DNA of 64,000 nt from Paenibacillaceae bacterium (GTDB lineage Bacteria > Bacillota > Clostridia > Lachnospirales > Lachnospiraceae), in assembly GCA_015057705.1 (NCBI GenBank), contig SVDU01000020.1, positions 1-64,000 on the forward strand. The letters are read 5' to 3'. This document shows positions 43,414 to 52,425 of this stretch, one piece after another. Within the stretch, counting starts at the first letter, position 1, and the number at the start of each line of letters is the position of its first letter. The notes beneath the pieces are model-generated. The model did no database searches. It saw only the letters and a list, made by a program, of their open reading frames with translations, and was not told the origin of the DNA. The position numbers and the translations under genes were made by a program.

Positions 43414-44044
43414 AACCAATGAGGGAATCCAGAGTGAAGTGACTGCAGAGATATTCGATGAGTTTGCAAAGGGTATGAGGGATAAGGGATGGAATGGTGT
43501 GGCTGAGATGATAGCTTCCGGGATAAATGGGGGAGATATACTGGAAATAGGCCCCGGCCCTGGTTACGTTGGCCTGGAGCTGGCGAAACAGGTAAATCCA
43601 AGAACATTTACTGGCTGTGAGATCAGCCCTGCCATGATTCGTATTGCAGAGAAAAATGCCAGGGAATATGGAATTACAGCTTGTTATGTACAAGGCAATG
43701 GAATGAATATGCCTTTTGAGGATGACGCATTTGATGGTGTAGTATCCAATGGATCCCTCCATGAGTGGGAAAATCCGGTTCAGGTTTTTAACGAGATTTA
43801 CCGGGTTCTGCGCATGGGAGGAAGATATTGCATCACAGATATGAGACGGGATATTGGTTTTATTAAAAAATATATGATATATTTCAGTACAAAGCCCAAA
43901 GAATTAAGACCTGGATTTCTTTCCTCCCTGTATGCCTCTTATACTCAGGAAGAGATGGAGAAACTTATAAACAGCAGCAAGCTTAAAGGTGGAGTAGTGA
44001 TAAAGGATTTTATGGGATTAAGTATAACCGGTGAGAAACAATAG
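43391..44044 (+). CDS. class I SAM-dependent methyltransferase
   Basis: A 217-residue methyltransferase: ILEIGPGPGYVGLELAKQV (motif I), GCEISPAM, GMNMPFEDDAFDGVVSNGSL (post-motif region) and VLRMGGRYCITDMRRD. It is ubiquinone/menaquinone-type in overall pattern, but a small-molecule O-, N- or thiol-target cannot be excluded. The ATG at 43391 follows AAAGGAGC and lies within the end of the PadR gene. The pair forms a short autoregulated operon, possibly a detoxification unit. Confidence 0.82.
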   Translation: MTVARIIETNEGIQSEVTAEIFDEFAKGMRDKGWNGVAEMIASGINGGDILEIGPGPGYVGLELAKQVNPRTFTGCEISPAMIRIAEKNAREYGITACYVQGNGMNMPFEDDAFDGVVSNGSLHEWENPVQVFNEIYRVLRMGGRYCITDMRRDIGFIKKYMIYFSTKPKELRPGFLSSLYASYTQEEMEKLINSSKLKGGVVIKDFMGLSITGEKQ

Positions 44045-44084
44045 CCGGTTCCTTTTGGATCATAATTATTTTTTAATAAAAATG

Positions 44085-44128
44085 TTGACAAGAGAGAAAA
44101 AAAAGATTATATTGAGTATATACTCAAT
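44085..44128 (+). promoter_or_regulatory. promoter with TetR operator
   Basis: TTGACA (44085-44090) and TATATT (44108-44113) are 17 bases apart. An 18-bp perfect palindrome, ATTGAGTATATACTCAAT (44111-44128), overlaps the -10 and start site, as expected for repression by the TetR protein at 44147. Confidence 0.8.
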
Positions 44129-44146
44129 GAGCTGGTGGTCATTAAT

Positions 44147-44728
44147 ATGAAATCAAAAAGACAGATACAAAAAGAAAGTACCAGGCAGAAAATTATTGAT
44201 ACTGCTTACCGGATCTATGCAACGGAAGGTTTCTCCGCTTCAACAGCGAGAATTGCCAAAGAGGCCGGGGTCTCACATGGGACTGTTTTTGCCCATTTCC
44301 AGTCCCTGAATGATTTACTGGAGTGCATCATAGGTGAGTTTCAGATCAGCCTTGCCGCTGAATTTCACAATATGGTAGAATCCAGTGCCAGTGTCAGTGA
44401 CTTTCTGGATGCACATTTAAAGGTTCTCATTGCTCATGAGGAGTTTTATCTGCGCCTGATTACGGAGAGAAGCCTTTTGCCAGAAGAGGTACAGTATGTG
44501 TATGCGGATAATCAATCCACAATTGCCCATCATTTCAATCTCCTGATGTCAGGGGAAATAAAGAATGGGATTGTAAAAGAAGTTCCTGTCCATATGCTTT
44601 TTAATACCTGGCTGGGCATGATCCATTATTATTTATGGAATAAGGATTTCTTTTCCCCGGACGAACCGGTTTTAGCCCGCCATGCAGGAGAATTGAAACA
44701 CACATTTATTAGTCTGATTATGAAGTAG
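44147..44728 (+). CDS. TetR/AcrR family regulator
   Basis: A protein of about 193 residues with the TetR helix-turn-helix (IIDTAYRIYATEGFSASTAR, IAKEAGVSHGTVFAHFQS) and a helical ligand domain. Start choice lies between GTG 44135 and ATG 44147; the ATG is preferred because the preceding GGTGG is better spaced. An 18-bp palindrome overlaps its promoter. It heads an operon with a zinc ribbon protein (14 bases) and an AhpD-like protein. Confidence 0.82.
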   Translation: MKSKRQIQKESTRQKIIDTAYRIYATEGFSASTARIAKEAGVSHGTVFAHFQSLNDLLECIIGEFQISLAAEFHNMVESSASVSDFLDAHLKVLIAHEEFYLRLITERSLLPEEVQYVYADNQSTIAHHFNLLMSGEIKNGIVKEVPVHMLFNTWLGMIHYYLWNKDFFSPDEPVLARHAGELKHTFISLIMK

Positions 44729-44742
44729 AGGAGGAGAACAAC

Positions 44743-44994
44743 ATGAAGGTATGCATCGCCTGCGGTATGCCTATGGAAAAGAAATCGGATTTTCCACTGG
44801 GCGACGAGCAGAAAGAATATTGTGTTTATTGTGCCAGACCCGATGGAACCATGCGGTCTTTTGAAGAGGCAAAGGCCGGTATGACAAAGTTTATTATGGA
44901 AACACAGGGGTTTGATGAGTCAGCTGCAGAAAAAATTGCAGTGAGCAGTATGAAGAAGCTGCCCGCTTGGAAGAATCAGTTTTCTAAAGAATAA
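44743..44994 (+). CDS. small zinc ribbon protein
   Basis: An 83-residue protein with two CxxC knuckles (CIACGMPM and YCVYCARPDG) that form one putative zinc ribbon, followed by a helical tail (SAAEKIAVSSMKKLPAWKNQ). This matches the small 'putative zinc ribbon' proteins of Firmicutes, of unknown function. It sits between the TetR and AhpD-like genes behind GAGGAGG. Confidence 0.78.
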   Translation: MKVCIACGMPMEKKSDFPLGDEQKEYCVYCARPDGTMRSFEEAKAGMTKFIMETQGFDESAAEKIAVSSMKKLPAWKNQFSKE

Positions 44995-45026
44995 GCAGAG
45001 TCACACAGAAAGAGAGGATTAAAAGT

Positions 45027-45335
45027 ATGCAGGTAAGCAATGCATTTTCAGTATTTGCACAGGAGGTACCGGAGGTTCAGACCCCGTGGATGGAGATGAT
45101 CCACAAGCTGGATTCAGTGAGCAGCCTTGATAAAAAGACAGAGGAACTTGCATATATAGCCGTTATGGCTGTTATGCGGCTGGAGAGCGGTTTGCCTTTC
45201 CACGTTCAGATGGCAAAAGCCCATGGAGCCTCAAGAGAGGAAATAATCAGCAGCATTCTGGTAGGACTGCCTGCAGCAGGAAATGTAGTAATACAGGCGC
45301 TGCCCGTTGCACTGGAAGCGTATGATAAAGAATAG
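45027..45335 (+). CDS. carboxymuconolactone decarboxylase (AhpD-like) family protein
   Basis: A 102-residue all-helical CMD-domain protein (KKTEELAYIAVMAVMRLESG, LPFHVQMAKAHGASREEIIS). The CxxC or E-C-H proton relay of AhpD is not present: the usual cysteine positions read ESGLPFH, so peroxidase activity is unlikely. It is the last gene of the TetR operon. A gamma-carboxymuconolactone decarboxylase role is not supported by any neighbour. Confidence 0.8.
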   Translation: MQVSNAFSVFAQEVPEVQTPWMEMIHKLDSVSSLDKKTEELAYIAVMAVMRLESGLPFHVQMAKAHGASREEIISSILVGLPAAGNVVIQALPVALEAYDKE

Positions 45336-45344
45336 AGGAAAGAT

Positions 45345-45388
45345 AGGAAAAGGGAGAAAGCCATGATTTCGGCTTTCTCCCTTTTCCT
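45345..45388. terminator. bidirectional intrinsic terminator
   Basis: An 18-bp perfect stem (45345-45362 with 45371-45388) with an eight-base loop lies between the TetR operon and the convergent GH94 gene, touching the GH94 stop codon. Confidence 0.85.
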
Positions 45389-47823
45389 TATTCCAGTGTA
45401 AGATCTACACGATATTCTGTTTTTCCAGCCTGGAAGGGAATCTCATTACCCTCAATGGCAGAACCATCTACCAGGAAGGAAGAAATCTTATTGCCTGTTT
45501 CCCCTTTTCTTACTACATGAATGTGATAGGCAGCACCCCTGAATTTGCGGATCGCAGAAAATTCTCCGATTGAATCCGGAAGACAAGGGTTAACAATCAG
45601 CCCATGGAAACCGGGACGTATTCCCAGGATGTGCTGGGAGATACAGACAAAGGTCCAGGCAGCTGTACCAGTCAGCCAGCTGTTCTTTGCTTCACCGAAA
45701 TTAGCAGCATCCTTACCGGCGATCATCTGGGAATAGCAGTAAGGCTCTGTTTTATGGATCTCACTGATTTCCTCAGTATAAGCAGGAGCTGTTTTCCGGT
45801 ATACTTCAAATGCACGGTTTCCTCTGCCAATCATGGTTTCTGCAATGGAAATCCACGGGTTATTGTGGCAGAATATGCCGGCATTTTCTTTGTATCCTGG
45901 CGGATAGGAAGAAATCTCACCCAGCTCCTTATGGTAAGTCTGATATGCCGGCTGATGCAGAACGATTCCATAGGTGGTATCAAGTCGTTCCTGTACGCTG
46001 TCAAGAGCTTTCTTAGCCAGGCCTTCTTCAATTCCGATACCGCCCATTACGCAGAATCCCTGAGGTTCAATAAAGATCTGTCCCTCTCTGCATTCTTTTG
46101 AGCCAACTTTATTGCCAGCAGCATCATAGGCTCTCAGGAACCATTCTCCATCCCAACCGGATTTGAGGACTGCGTCATAAACCTCTTTTACAGAAGTTTC
46201 TGCTTCAATGGCTTCTTCTTCCAATCCCGTCAAACGGCAGATTTCTGCGTATTCTTTTCCATACTTTACATACATTCCTGCAATCATCAGAGATTCCGCA
46301 ACAGGTCCTTCGGATGGTCCGGTGGTCTGAAATGATTCCCCTGGCTCCGTTGAGAAGCAGTTTAAATTCAGACAGTCATTCCAGTCGGCACGGCCGATAA
46401 GTGGAAGTCCATGAGGCCCTAAATGGGATTTTGTAAATCCAAAGGAACGTCTTAAATGTTCCATTAAAGTCTGGCTCCTGTCGGCATCATTATCGAAAGG
46501 AACATCTTCTTTCAGAATATCCCAGTCGCCGGTTTCCCGTATGTATGCACTGACACCTGCGATAAGCCAGAGAGGATCGTCATTAAAACCGCTTCCAATA
46601 TCCATGTTTCCTCTTTTAGTAAGAGGCTGATACTGGTGATAAGCACTTCCGTCTTCAAACTGGGTAGAGGCAATATCGATGATCCGCTCTCTGGCCCGTT
46701 CCGGTATCATGTGTACGAAACCGAGCAAATCCTGGCAGGAATCCCGAAAGCCCATACCTCTTCCTGTTCCGGATTCGTAATAGGAGGCAGAACGGGACAT
46801 GTTAAAGGTAACCATACATTGATACTGGTTCCAGATGTTAACCATGCGTGCTGTTTTTTCCTCTTTCAGCGATACACTGTAGGTGGATAGAAGATCTGTC
46901 CAATACTGTTTCAGCTTTTCCAGTGCAGCCTCAATGTCAGCAGCAGTGCGGTATTTTTTCAGAACAGCATCAGATGGTGCTTTGTTAATAACATCTGGTG
47001 CACTCCATTTTGAATCTGGTTCATTCTCGGCATAACCAAGAACAAAAACAAAGGTTTTTTCCTCTCCGGGCTCTAAATGGAGTGTGATCCGGTGAGAACC
47101 GATGGGAGACCAGCCGCTTGCCATGGAATTACCGGAAGCATTTTTTTCCACCATAGCTGGGTTCTGATTGGAGCCATAGACGCCTACAAAGGTATTCCGG
47201 TCAGTATCAAATCCCTGGATCTGTGAATTGACGGAATAATAGGCATAATGATTTCGTCTTTCTCTGTATTCTGTTTTATGGTAAATAACAGAACCTTCCA
47301 CCTCAACTTCACCGGTACTGAAATTCCGCTGAAAATTGGTCATATCATCCATGGCATTCCACAGACAGAATTCCACATAAGAATACAGGGTAAAATCTTT
47401 GGACTCGTTGCTTTCATTCTTTAATGTTACCTGGTTGATCTCGCAGGGGTCTCCCAGTGGTACAAAGGATGTCACATTGGCTTTTAAACCATTCTTCTTT
47501 CCAGTGAAACGGGTCACTCCAAGTCCATGACGGCATTCATAAAAATCCAACGGAGTCTTTGAAGGCTGCCAGCCCGGATTCCAAATAGTGCCGTTTTCAT
47601 TAATGTAGTAGTAGTGTCCGTTGCTGTCCAGAGGAACATTATTGTAACGGTACCTTGTAAGCCGGAGCATCTTGGCATCTTTATAGAAGCTGTATCCCCC
47701 TCCGGTATTGGAAACCAGCGAAAAGAAATTCTCGCTTCCCAGATAGTTGATCCACGGCAGAGGAGTATCTGGAGCAGTAATTACATATTCTTTGTCCTGG
47801 TCATTAAAATATCCATATTTCAT
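45388..47823 (-). CDS. cellobiose phosphorylase (GH94)
   Basis: An 811-residue GH94 enzyme that splits cellobiose with phosphate into glucose-1-phosphate and glucose in the cytoplasm. The N-terminus [15 protein letters not shown] and [20 protein letters not shown] is typical of cellobiose phosphorylases. The catalytic acid lies in [12 protein letters not shown], and [18 protein letters not shown] and [19 protein letters not shown] are conserved subsite blocks. The ATG at 47823 has AAGGAG upstream; the earlier in-frame ATG at 47856 has none. A LacI-type box is located 55 bases before the start. Laminaribiose or another beta-disaccharide is a minor alternative. Confidence 0.9.
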   Translation of the reverse strand: MKYGYFNDQDKEYVITAPDTPLPWINYLGSENFFSLVSNTGGGYSFYKDAKMLRLTRYRYNNVPLDSNGHYYYINENGTIWNPGWQPSKTPLDFYECRHGLGVTRFTGKKNGLKANVTSFVPLGDPCEINQVTLKNESNESKDFTLYSYVEFCLWNAMDDMTNFQRNFSTGEVEVEGSVIYHKTEYRERRNHYAYYSVNSQIQGFDTDRNTFVGVYGSNQNPAMVEKNASGNSMASGWSPIGSHRITLHLEPGEEKTFVFVLGYAENEPDSKWSAPDVINKAPSDAVLKKYRTAADIEAALEKLKQYWTDLLSTYSVSLKEEKTARMVNIWNQYQCMVTFNMSRSASYYESGTGRGMGFRDSCQDLLGFVHMIPERARERIIDIASTQFEDGSAYHQYQPLTKRGNMDIGSGFNDDPLWLIAGVSAYIRETGDWDILKEDVPFDNDADRSQTLMEHLRRSFGFTKSHLGPHGLPLIGRADWNDCLNLNCFSTEPGESFQTTGPSEGPVAESLMIAGMYVKYGKEYAEICRLTGLEEEAIEAETSVKEVYDAVLKSGWDGEWFLRAYDAAGNKVGSKECREGQIFIEPQGFCVMGGIGIEEGLAKKALDSVQERLDTTYGIVLHQPAYQTYHKELGEISSYPPGYKENAGIFCHNNPWISIAETMIGRGNRAFEVYRKTAPAYTEEISEIHKTEPYCYSQMIAGKDAANFGEAKNSWLTGTAAWTFVCISQHILGIRPGFHGLIVNPCLPDSIGEFSAIRKFRGAAYHIHVVRKGETGNKISSFLVDGSAIEGNEIPFQAGKTEYRVDLTLE

Positions 47824-47877
47824 AGTTGAATAACTCCTTCCTGTTGGATGACCCAAATCCCTAAAAACGACATTTTT

Positions 47878-47891
47878 CGAAAACGATTAAG
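47878..47891. promoter_or_regulatory. LacI-family operator at GH94 promoter
   Basis: CGAAAACGATTAAG is identical to the box at 48095-48108 in front of the lacI-type gene. The inner CGAAAACGATT has the central CG typical of LacI-family sites. Confidence 0.65.
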
Positions 47892-48058
47892 AAAGATTAT
47901 AGGGAGTTATACGGTCATAATAGCGCGGGATGAGAAAAAAAACAAGAGGAATCTTTGAAATTATAAAAGAAAAAATATATCAGGCTTTTTAATGTTGTAA
48001 ATATGCACAAAAACAATTGATAAAAACTATTTAAACTAGACAAAAAAGAAAAAACATA

Positions 48059-48108
48059 TTGATTTTTGCCAAAGAAAGGGGTATAGTGAAATCACGAAAA
48101 CGATTAAG
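48059..48108 (+). promoter_or_regulatory. promoter and LacI-family operator of the sugar operon
   Basis: TTGATT (48059-48064) and TATAGT (48082-48087) are 17 bases apart. The operator CGAAAACGATTAAG (48095-48108) lies at the expected transcription start. The same box occurs 217 bases upstream at the GH94 promoter, so one repressor can silence both directions, perhaps by looping. Confidence 0.7.
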
Positions 48109-48125
48109 TTAAAAGGATGAGACAT

Positions 48126-49145
48126 ATGATTTCTATGAAAGAACTGGCACAGCACTGCGGGGTTTCCGTTGCCACAGTAAGCAAGGCACTTAATGATCAG
48201 AGTGACATCGGGGAGAGTACTAAAATAAGAGTTAAGCAGGCAGCGGAAAAGCTGGGGTATTTTCCCAATGCTGCAGCAAGGTCCTTAAAGACAAACAGAA
48301 GCTATAACATAGGGGTTCTGTTCGTTGATGAGGCTAACAGCGGTCTGACACATGAATATTTTGCCGCGGTTCTTGAAGGGTTTAAGGTAGAGGCGGAAAA
48401 GCAGGGTTATGATATCACGTTTATTAATGGGCAGATAGGAAAAAAGAAAGTCTCCTATTATGAACACTGCAAATACAGAAATGTAGACGGAGTGGTGATT
48501 GCCTGTGTTAAATTTGATAACCCTGAAGTGGTAGAGCTGTTAAACGGGGACATTCCCGTTGTAACAATCGATCACATCAATGAAAACTGTTCTTCTGTAT
48601 TGTCCGATAACGTAAAGGGCATTGAGAGCCTGATGGATTATGTTTATGAAAAAGGACATAGAAAGATTGCTTACATACACGGACAGGCGAGCACTACCGT
48701 TACAAAAGCCAGACTCACCAGCTTCTATCGATTTCTTGAAAGCCGGGAACTTTCAGTACCAGATGATTATGTACTGGAAGCAGATTATCTGGATGTCAGC
48801 CAGGCTATGGCATGTACCAGTGAGTTATTAGACAGAAAAGATCCACCAACCTGTATTCTATATCCGGATGATACCGCACTGATCGGCGGACTCAATGAAA
48901 TCCGGAGGAGAAATTTAAGGGTTCCAGATGATATTTCAATTGCCGGATATGACGGCAGCAGATTATCACAGATATTAAACCCAAGGCTTACTACCATTCG
49001 CCAGGATACATCAGCAATTGGTATGCAGGCCGCTAAAAAACTGATAAGCACGATCGAAAAACCCAAGACGACTTTCACGGAACAGATTATTGTGGAAGGC
49101 GAACTGATTACGGGGGAATCGGTTGGTAATGCTAATATTTCATGA
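48126..49145 (+). CDS. LacI family transcriptional regulator
   Basis: A 339-residue repressor with the LacI helix-turn-helix and hinge (MKELAQHCGVSVATVSKALN, then AEKLGYFPNAAARSLKTNRS) and a periplasmic-binding-protein-like sensor domain. The start at 48126 leaves the usual short MISMKELA lead; 48117 and 48135 are alternatives. It lies directly upstream of the sugar ABC genes and divergent from GH94, and two identical operators flank it. The inducer is probably cellobiose or a derivative. Confidence 0.87.
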   Translation: MISMKELAQHCGVSVATVSKALNDQSDIGESTKIRVKQAAEKLGYFPNAAARSLKTNRSYNIGVLFVDEANSGLTHEYFAAVLEGFKVEAEKQGYDITFINGQIGKKKVSYYEHCKYRNVDGVVIACVKFDNPEVVELLNGDIPVVTIDHINENCSSVLSDNVKGIESLMDYVYEKGHRKIAYIHGQASTTVTKARLTSFYRFLESRELSVPDDYVLEADYLDVSQAMACTSELLDRKDPPTCILYPDDTALIGGLNEIRRRNLRVPDDISIAGYDGSRLSQILNPRLTTIRQDTSAIGMQAAKKLISTIEKPKTTFTEQIIVEGELITGESVGNANIS

Positions 49146-49173
49146 TAGTAATATCAGAAAAGGAGAGGGAAAT

Positions 49174-50589
49174 ATGAAGAAGAAAGTTGTAAGCGGATTA
49201 TTATGCGCGGTGATGGCAGCTTCACTGGTTGCCGGATGCTCCTCAAAGAGCGCACCGAGCGAAAGCGGAAGCAAAACTGCAGACACGACCACTGCCAAGG
49301 AAACTGAGGCAACGACGGAGACGCAGAAAGAAGCTGGTGGTGAAGGAGGAAAAGTGATTAATATTTATGTCTGGAACGATGAATTCAAAGCCAGATATGA
49401 AGATTATTATGCTTCCAAGCTTCCGGCAGGTTATAAGGTTAATTTTGTGACAACTCCCAGTGAGAACAACGCCTATCAGAATGCTCTTGATGAAGCACTG
49501 TTAAATCAGAATGACGCAAAGCCTGATGATAAAGTGGATATGTTTCTGGTTGAAGCAGATTACATTCTGAAGTATGTAAATTCCGATTACACCATGGATT
49601 TAAAGGATGTTGGTGTTACGGAACAGGATATGTCAAAGCAGTATGACTATACCAAAGTAATCGCTAAGGATTCCAAGGGAGCACAAAAAGGTATTTCATG
49701 GCAGGGCTGCCCAGGACTTTATATCTATCGCCGTTCCGTTGCCAAGGATGTACTTGGAACCGACGATCCTGCAGAAGTTCAAAAAGCTATTAATGACTGG
49801 GACTCTTTTGACAAAACAGCTGCTAAGATGAAAGACAAAGGTTATTATATGCTTTCCGGTTTTGATGATTCTTACCGTACTTTCTCTAACAATGTAGCAG
49901 CTCCATGGGTAAATGGAAAGAAGATTGCTATTGATCCAAGCCTTGAAAAATGGGTTGATCAGACAAAGAAATACACAGACAGTGGTTACAATCAGAAAAC
50001 CACACTCTGGGCAGCTGAATGGGCTTCCGGACAGGGTCCTGAAGGAAAAGTATTTGGTTATTTCATGCCTGCATGGGGCGTAGATTTCGTACTTGCTAAA
50101 AACTCTCTTGCAAAAGCAGAAGCAGATGGTGGAAAGCAGGAAGTAGGAAATGGTGTTTACGGTGACTGGGCTGCAACCATTGGACCAGAGTCCTATAACT
50201 GGGGCGGAACCTGGCTGTGTGCAGCTAATGGTACTGATAACCCTGATATCGTAGCAGATATCATGAAGACAATCTGCTGTGATGATGCAACCATGAAGAA
50301 AATTGTAGAAGAGAAGAATGACTTTGTTAATAACAAGACAGTTATGGAAGCTCTTGCAAAGGGCGATTACAAGTCAGCTTTCCTTGGCGGACAGAATCCT
50401 CTTCAGATGTACTGTGACGCTGCAGAGAAGATCGATATGAGCAAGATTTCTCCTTATGATCAGGGTCTGAATGAAAGCTTCCAGAATGCTATGCATGATT
50501 ATTTTAACGGTACTGTAGACAAAGATACAGCACTTAAGAATTTCTACACTTCAGCACAAGAGAAATATCCGGAATTAGAAGTAAAGTAG
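49174..50589 (+). CDS. sugar ABC transporter substrate-binding lipoprotein
   Basis: A 471-residue lipoprotein (signal MKKKVVSGLLCAVMAASLVAG with lipobox VAGC, then a Ser/Thr/Glu linker) of the carbohydrate uptake CUT1 class (VINIYVWNDEFKARYEDYYA, AATIGPESYNWGGTWLCAAN). By context it binds cellobiose or cello-oligosaccharides. A 13-bp hairpin directly after the gene separates it from the permease genes. The ATG at 49174 follows GGAGAGGG. Confidence 0.87.
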   Translation: MKKKVVSGLLCAVMAASLVAGCSSKSAPSESGSKTADTTTAKETEATTETQKEAGGEGGKVINIYVWNDEFKARYEDYYASKLPAGYKVNFVTTPSENNAYQNALDEALLNQNDAKPDDKVDMFLVEADYILKYVNSDYTMDLKDVGVTEQDMSKQYDYTKVIAKDSKGAQKGISWQGCPGLYIYRRSVAKDVLGTDDPAEVQKAINDWDSFDKTAAKMKDKGYYMLSGFDDSYRTFSNNVAAPWVNGKKIAIDPSLEKWVDQTKKYTDSGYNQKTTLWAAEWASGQGPEGKVFGYFMPAWGVDFVLAKNSLAKAEADGGKQEVGNGVYGDWAATIGPESYNWGGTWLCAANGTDNPDIVADIMKTICCDDATMKKIVEEKNDFVNNKTVMEALAKGDYKSAFLGGQNPLQMYCDAAEKIDMSKISPYDQGLNESFQNAMHDYFNGTVDKDTALKNFYTSAQEKYPELEVK

Positions 50590-50596
50590 CAGCAAA

Positions 50597-50625
50597 ATAC
50601 AGGGCGGGATTTTCCCGCCCTGTAT
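50597..50625 (+). promoter_or_regulatory. intercistronic hairpin (mRNA stabiliser/attenuator)
   Basis: A perfect 13-bp GC-rich stem (50597-50609 with 50613-50625) with a three-base loop has no T-run. It lies between the binding-protein and first permease genes, where such hairpins usually raise the relative level of the binding protein. Confidence 0.65.
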
Positions 50626-50644
50626 GAAAACAGGAGGCTCCATC

Positions 50645-51580
50645 ATGGTAAGAGAAAAAAAGGCAAAAGCCAGAAAGAAAGTCAGCTATTCAAAATGGGG
50701 ATATATTTTTTTAATACCTTTCTTTGTTACATATTTAGTATTTTCCTTTATCCCCCTGGTAACTACGTTTTATAACAGCATGTTTGAAAATTACCGTTCA
50801 GGGTTAACCCAGATCGGACCTAATTTTGTGGGATTTGAAAATTATATTTCTATTTTCCAGAGTGATCTCCTTAAATACCTGGGCAATACGATGGTTCTCT
50901 GGATAATCGGTTTTATTCCTCAGATTTTCTTTTCCCTGATTCTGGCGGTTTGGTTTGCTGATTTCAGAATGAAGCTAAGAGGAAGTACTTTTTTCAAGAC
51001 AATTATTTACCTTCCTAATGTAATTATGGCAGCGTCTTTTGCCATGCTGTTTTTTGCCCTGTTTTCAGATGACGGTCCAATGAACAATCTTATGATAAGA
51101 ATGGGGCTGATCGACAGTCCGATCCGTTATCTCACCACAGTATGGGGAACCAGGGGACTGGTCGGTTTTATGAATTTTATGATGTGGTTTGGAAATACGA
51201 CCATCCTTTTGATGGCGGCTATTTTAGGAGTAGATTCTGCTTTGTTTGAAGCTGCGGCCATTGATGGGGCGAAATCGCTTCAGATATTTACCAAAATCAC
51301 CATGCCTACAATTAAACCCATATTTATTTATGTGCTGATTACTTCACTCATTGGCGGACTGCAGATGTTTGATGTACCCCAGGTACTTACCAATGGTAAA
51401 GGTACACCTGACCGGACCAGTATGACGTTAATTATGTTTCTGAACAATCATTTATACAGCAAAAACTACGGTATGGCAGGTGCTTTATCTGTAATACTCT
51501 TCATTATAACAGCAGCACTCAGTCTCGTAGTATTTTTCATACTTACCGGTTCCGGTAAAGAGAAAGGAGGATCAAGATAA
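50645..51580 (+). CDS. sugar ABC transporter permease (MalF/UgpA type)
   Basis: A 311-residue CUT1 permease with six predicted helices and the EAA loop EAAAIDGAKSLQIFTKITMP near residue 202. A Lys-rich N-terminal cytoplasmic tail precedes the first helix. The ATG at 50645 follows ACAGGAGG. It shares its stop codon base with the next permease start (TAATG). Confidence 0.88.
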   Translation: MVREKKAKARKKVSYSKWGYIFLIPFFVTYLVFSFIPLVTTFYNSMFENYRSGLTQIGPNFVGFENYISIFQSDLLKYLGNTMVLWIIGFIPQIFFSLILAVWFADFRMKLRGSTFFKTIIYLPNVIMAASFAMLFFALFSDDGPMNNLMIRMGLIDSPIRYLTTVWGTRGLVGFMNFMMWFGNTTILLMAAILGVDSALFEAAAIDGAKSLQIFTKITMPTIKPIFIYVLITSLIGGLQMFDVPQVLTNGKGTPDRTSMTLIMFLNNHLYSKNYGMAGALSVILFIITAALSLVVFFILTGSGKEKGGSR

Positions 51581-52419
51581 TGGGAAAAGTGAAGAACTTA
51601 AAAAAGGCAGTAGCCTATATTGTATTATCGCTCTTATCTTTTTTGTGCCTTTTTTTCTTTTATTGCCTGATCATCAATGCGACCAGATCCCATCCGGAAA
51701 TAGCTAAGGGATTCTCATTTTTACCGGGAAAATCATTTGGTCCTAACTTATTTAACGTACTGCACAACAAGAATCTGCCGGTAGTACATGGAATCGTAAA
51801 CAGTTTATTCATTGCCAGTGCTTCTGCAGCTCTTTCCGTATACGTATCAGCACTGACTGCATATGCAATTCACGCCTATGATTTTAAGTTCAGAAATGCT
51901 GTTTATCTTTTTATCATCCTGATTATGATGATTCCGACACAGGTAACCACCCTTGGATTTTTAAGCCTGATTGGTAAAATGGGACTTATGGACAGTTTTG
52001 TTCCCCTGATTCTTCCATCTATGGCTGCGCCAGTCGTATTTTATTTTATGGTTTCTTATTTCCAGAGCAATTTACCCTTAGAAATCGTGGAATCAGCCAG
52101 AATCGATGGATCCAATGAATTTTTCACCTTTAATTATATTGTAATCCCGATTGTAAAGCCTGCTCTGGCTGTACAGGGTATCTTTGCATTCGTGGCTTCC
52201 TGGAACAATTATTTTGTTCCTTCCCTTGTACTTAAATCCAATACGAGAAAAACACTTCCAATCCTGATTGCCCAGCTGCGAAGTGCAGATTTCTTAAAAT
52301 TTGACATGGGGCAGGTTTATATGCTGATTACCATTGCCATCGTTCCGGTTGCAATCATCTATCTGTGCCTGTCAAAATTCATCATTGGCGGTGTAACAGC
52401 GGGAAGTGTGAAAGGATAG
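51580..52419 (+). CDS. sugar ABC transporter permease (MalG/UgpE type)
   Basis: A 279-residue partner permease with about six helices and the EAA-type loop VESARIDGSNEFFTFNYIVI near residue 170. No ATPase gene is present in the operon, so the transporter probably borrows a shared MsmX/MsiK-type ATPase encoded elsewhere, as is common for Firmicutes CUT1 systems. Confidence 0.88.
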   Translation: MGKVKNLKKAVAYIVLSLLSFLCLFFFYCLIINATRSHPEIAKGFSFLPGKSFGPNLFNVLHNKNLPVVHGIVNSLFIASASAALSVYVSALTAYAIHAYDFKFRNAVYLFIILIMMIPTQVTTLGFLSLIGKMGLMDSFVPLILPSMAAPVVFYFMVSYFQSNLPLEIVESARIDGSNEFFTFNYIVIPIVKPALAVQGIFAFVASWNNYFVPSLVLKSNTRKTLPILIAQLRSADFLKFDMGQVYMLITIAIVPVAIIYLCLSKFIIGGVTAGSVKG

Positions 52420-52425
52420 ATTACG

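Noticed and set aside
45027-45335. Alkylhydroperoxidase function for the AhpD-like protein
   Set aside because: The redox cysteines are absent, so only the fold family is claimed.
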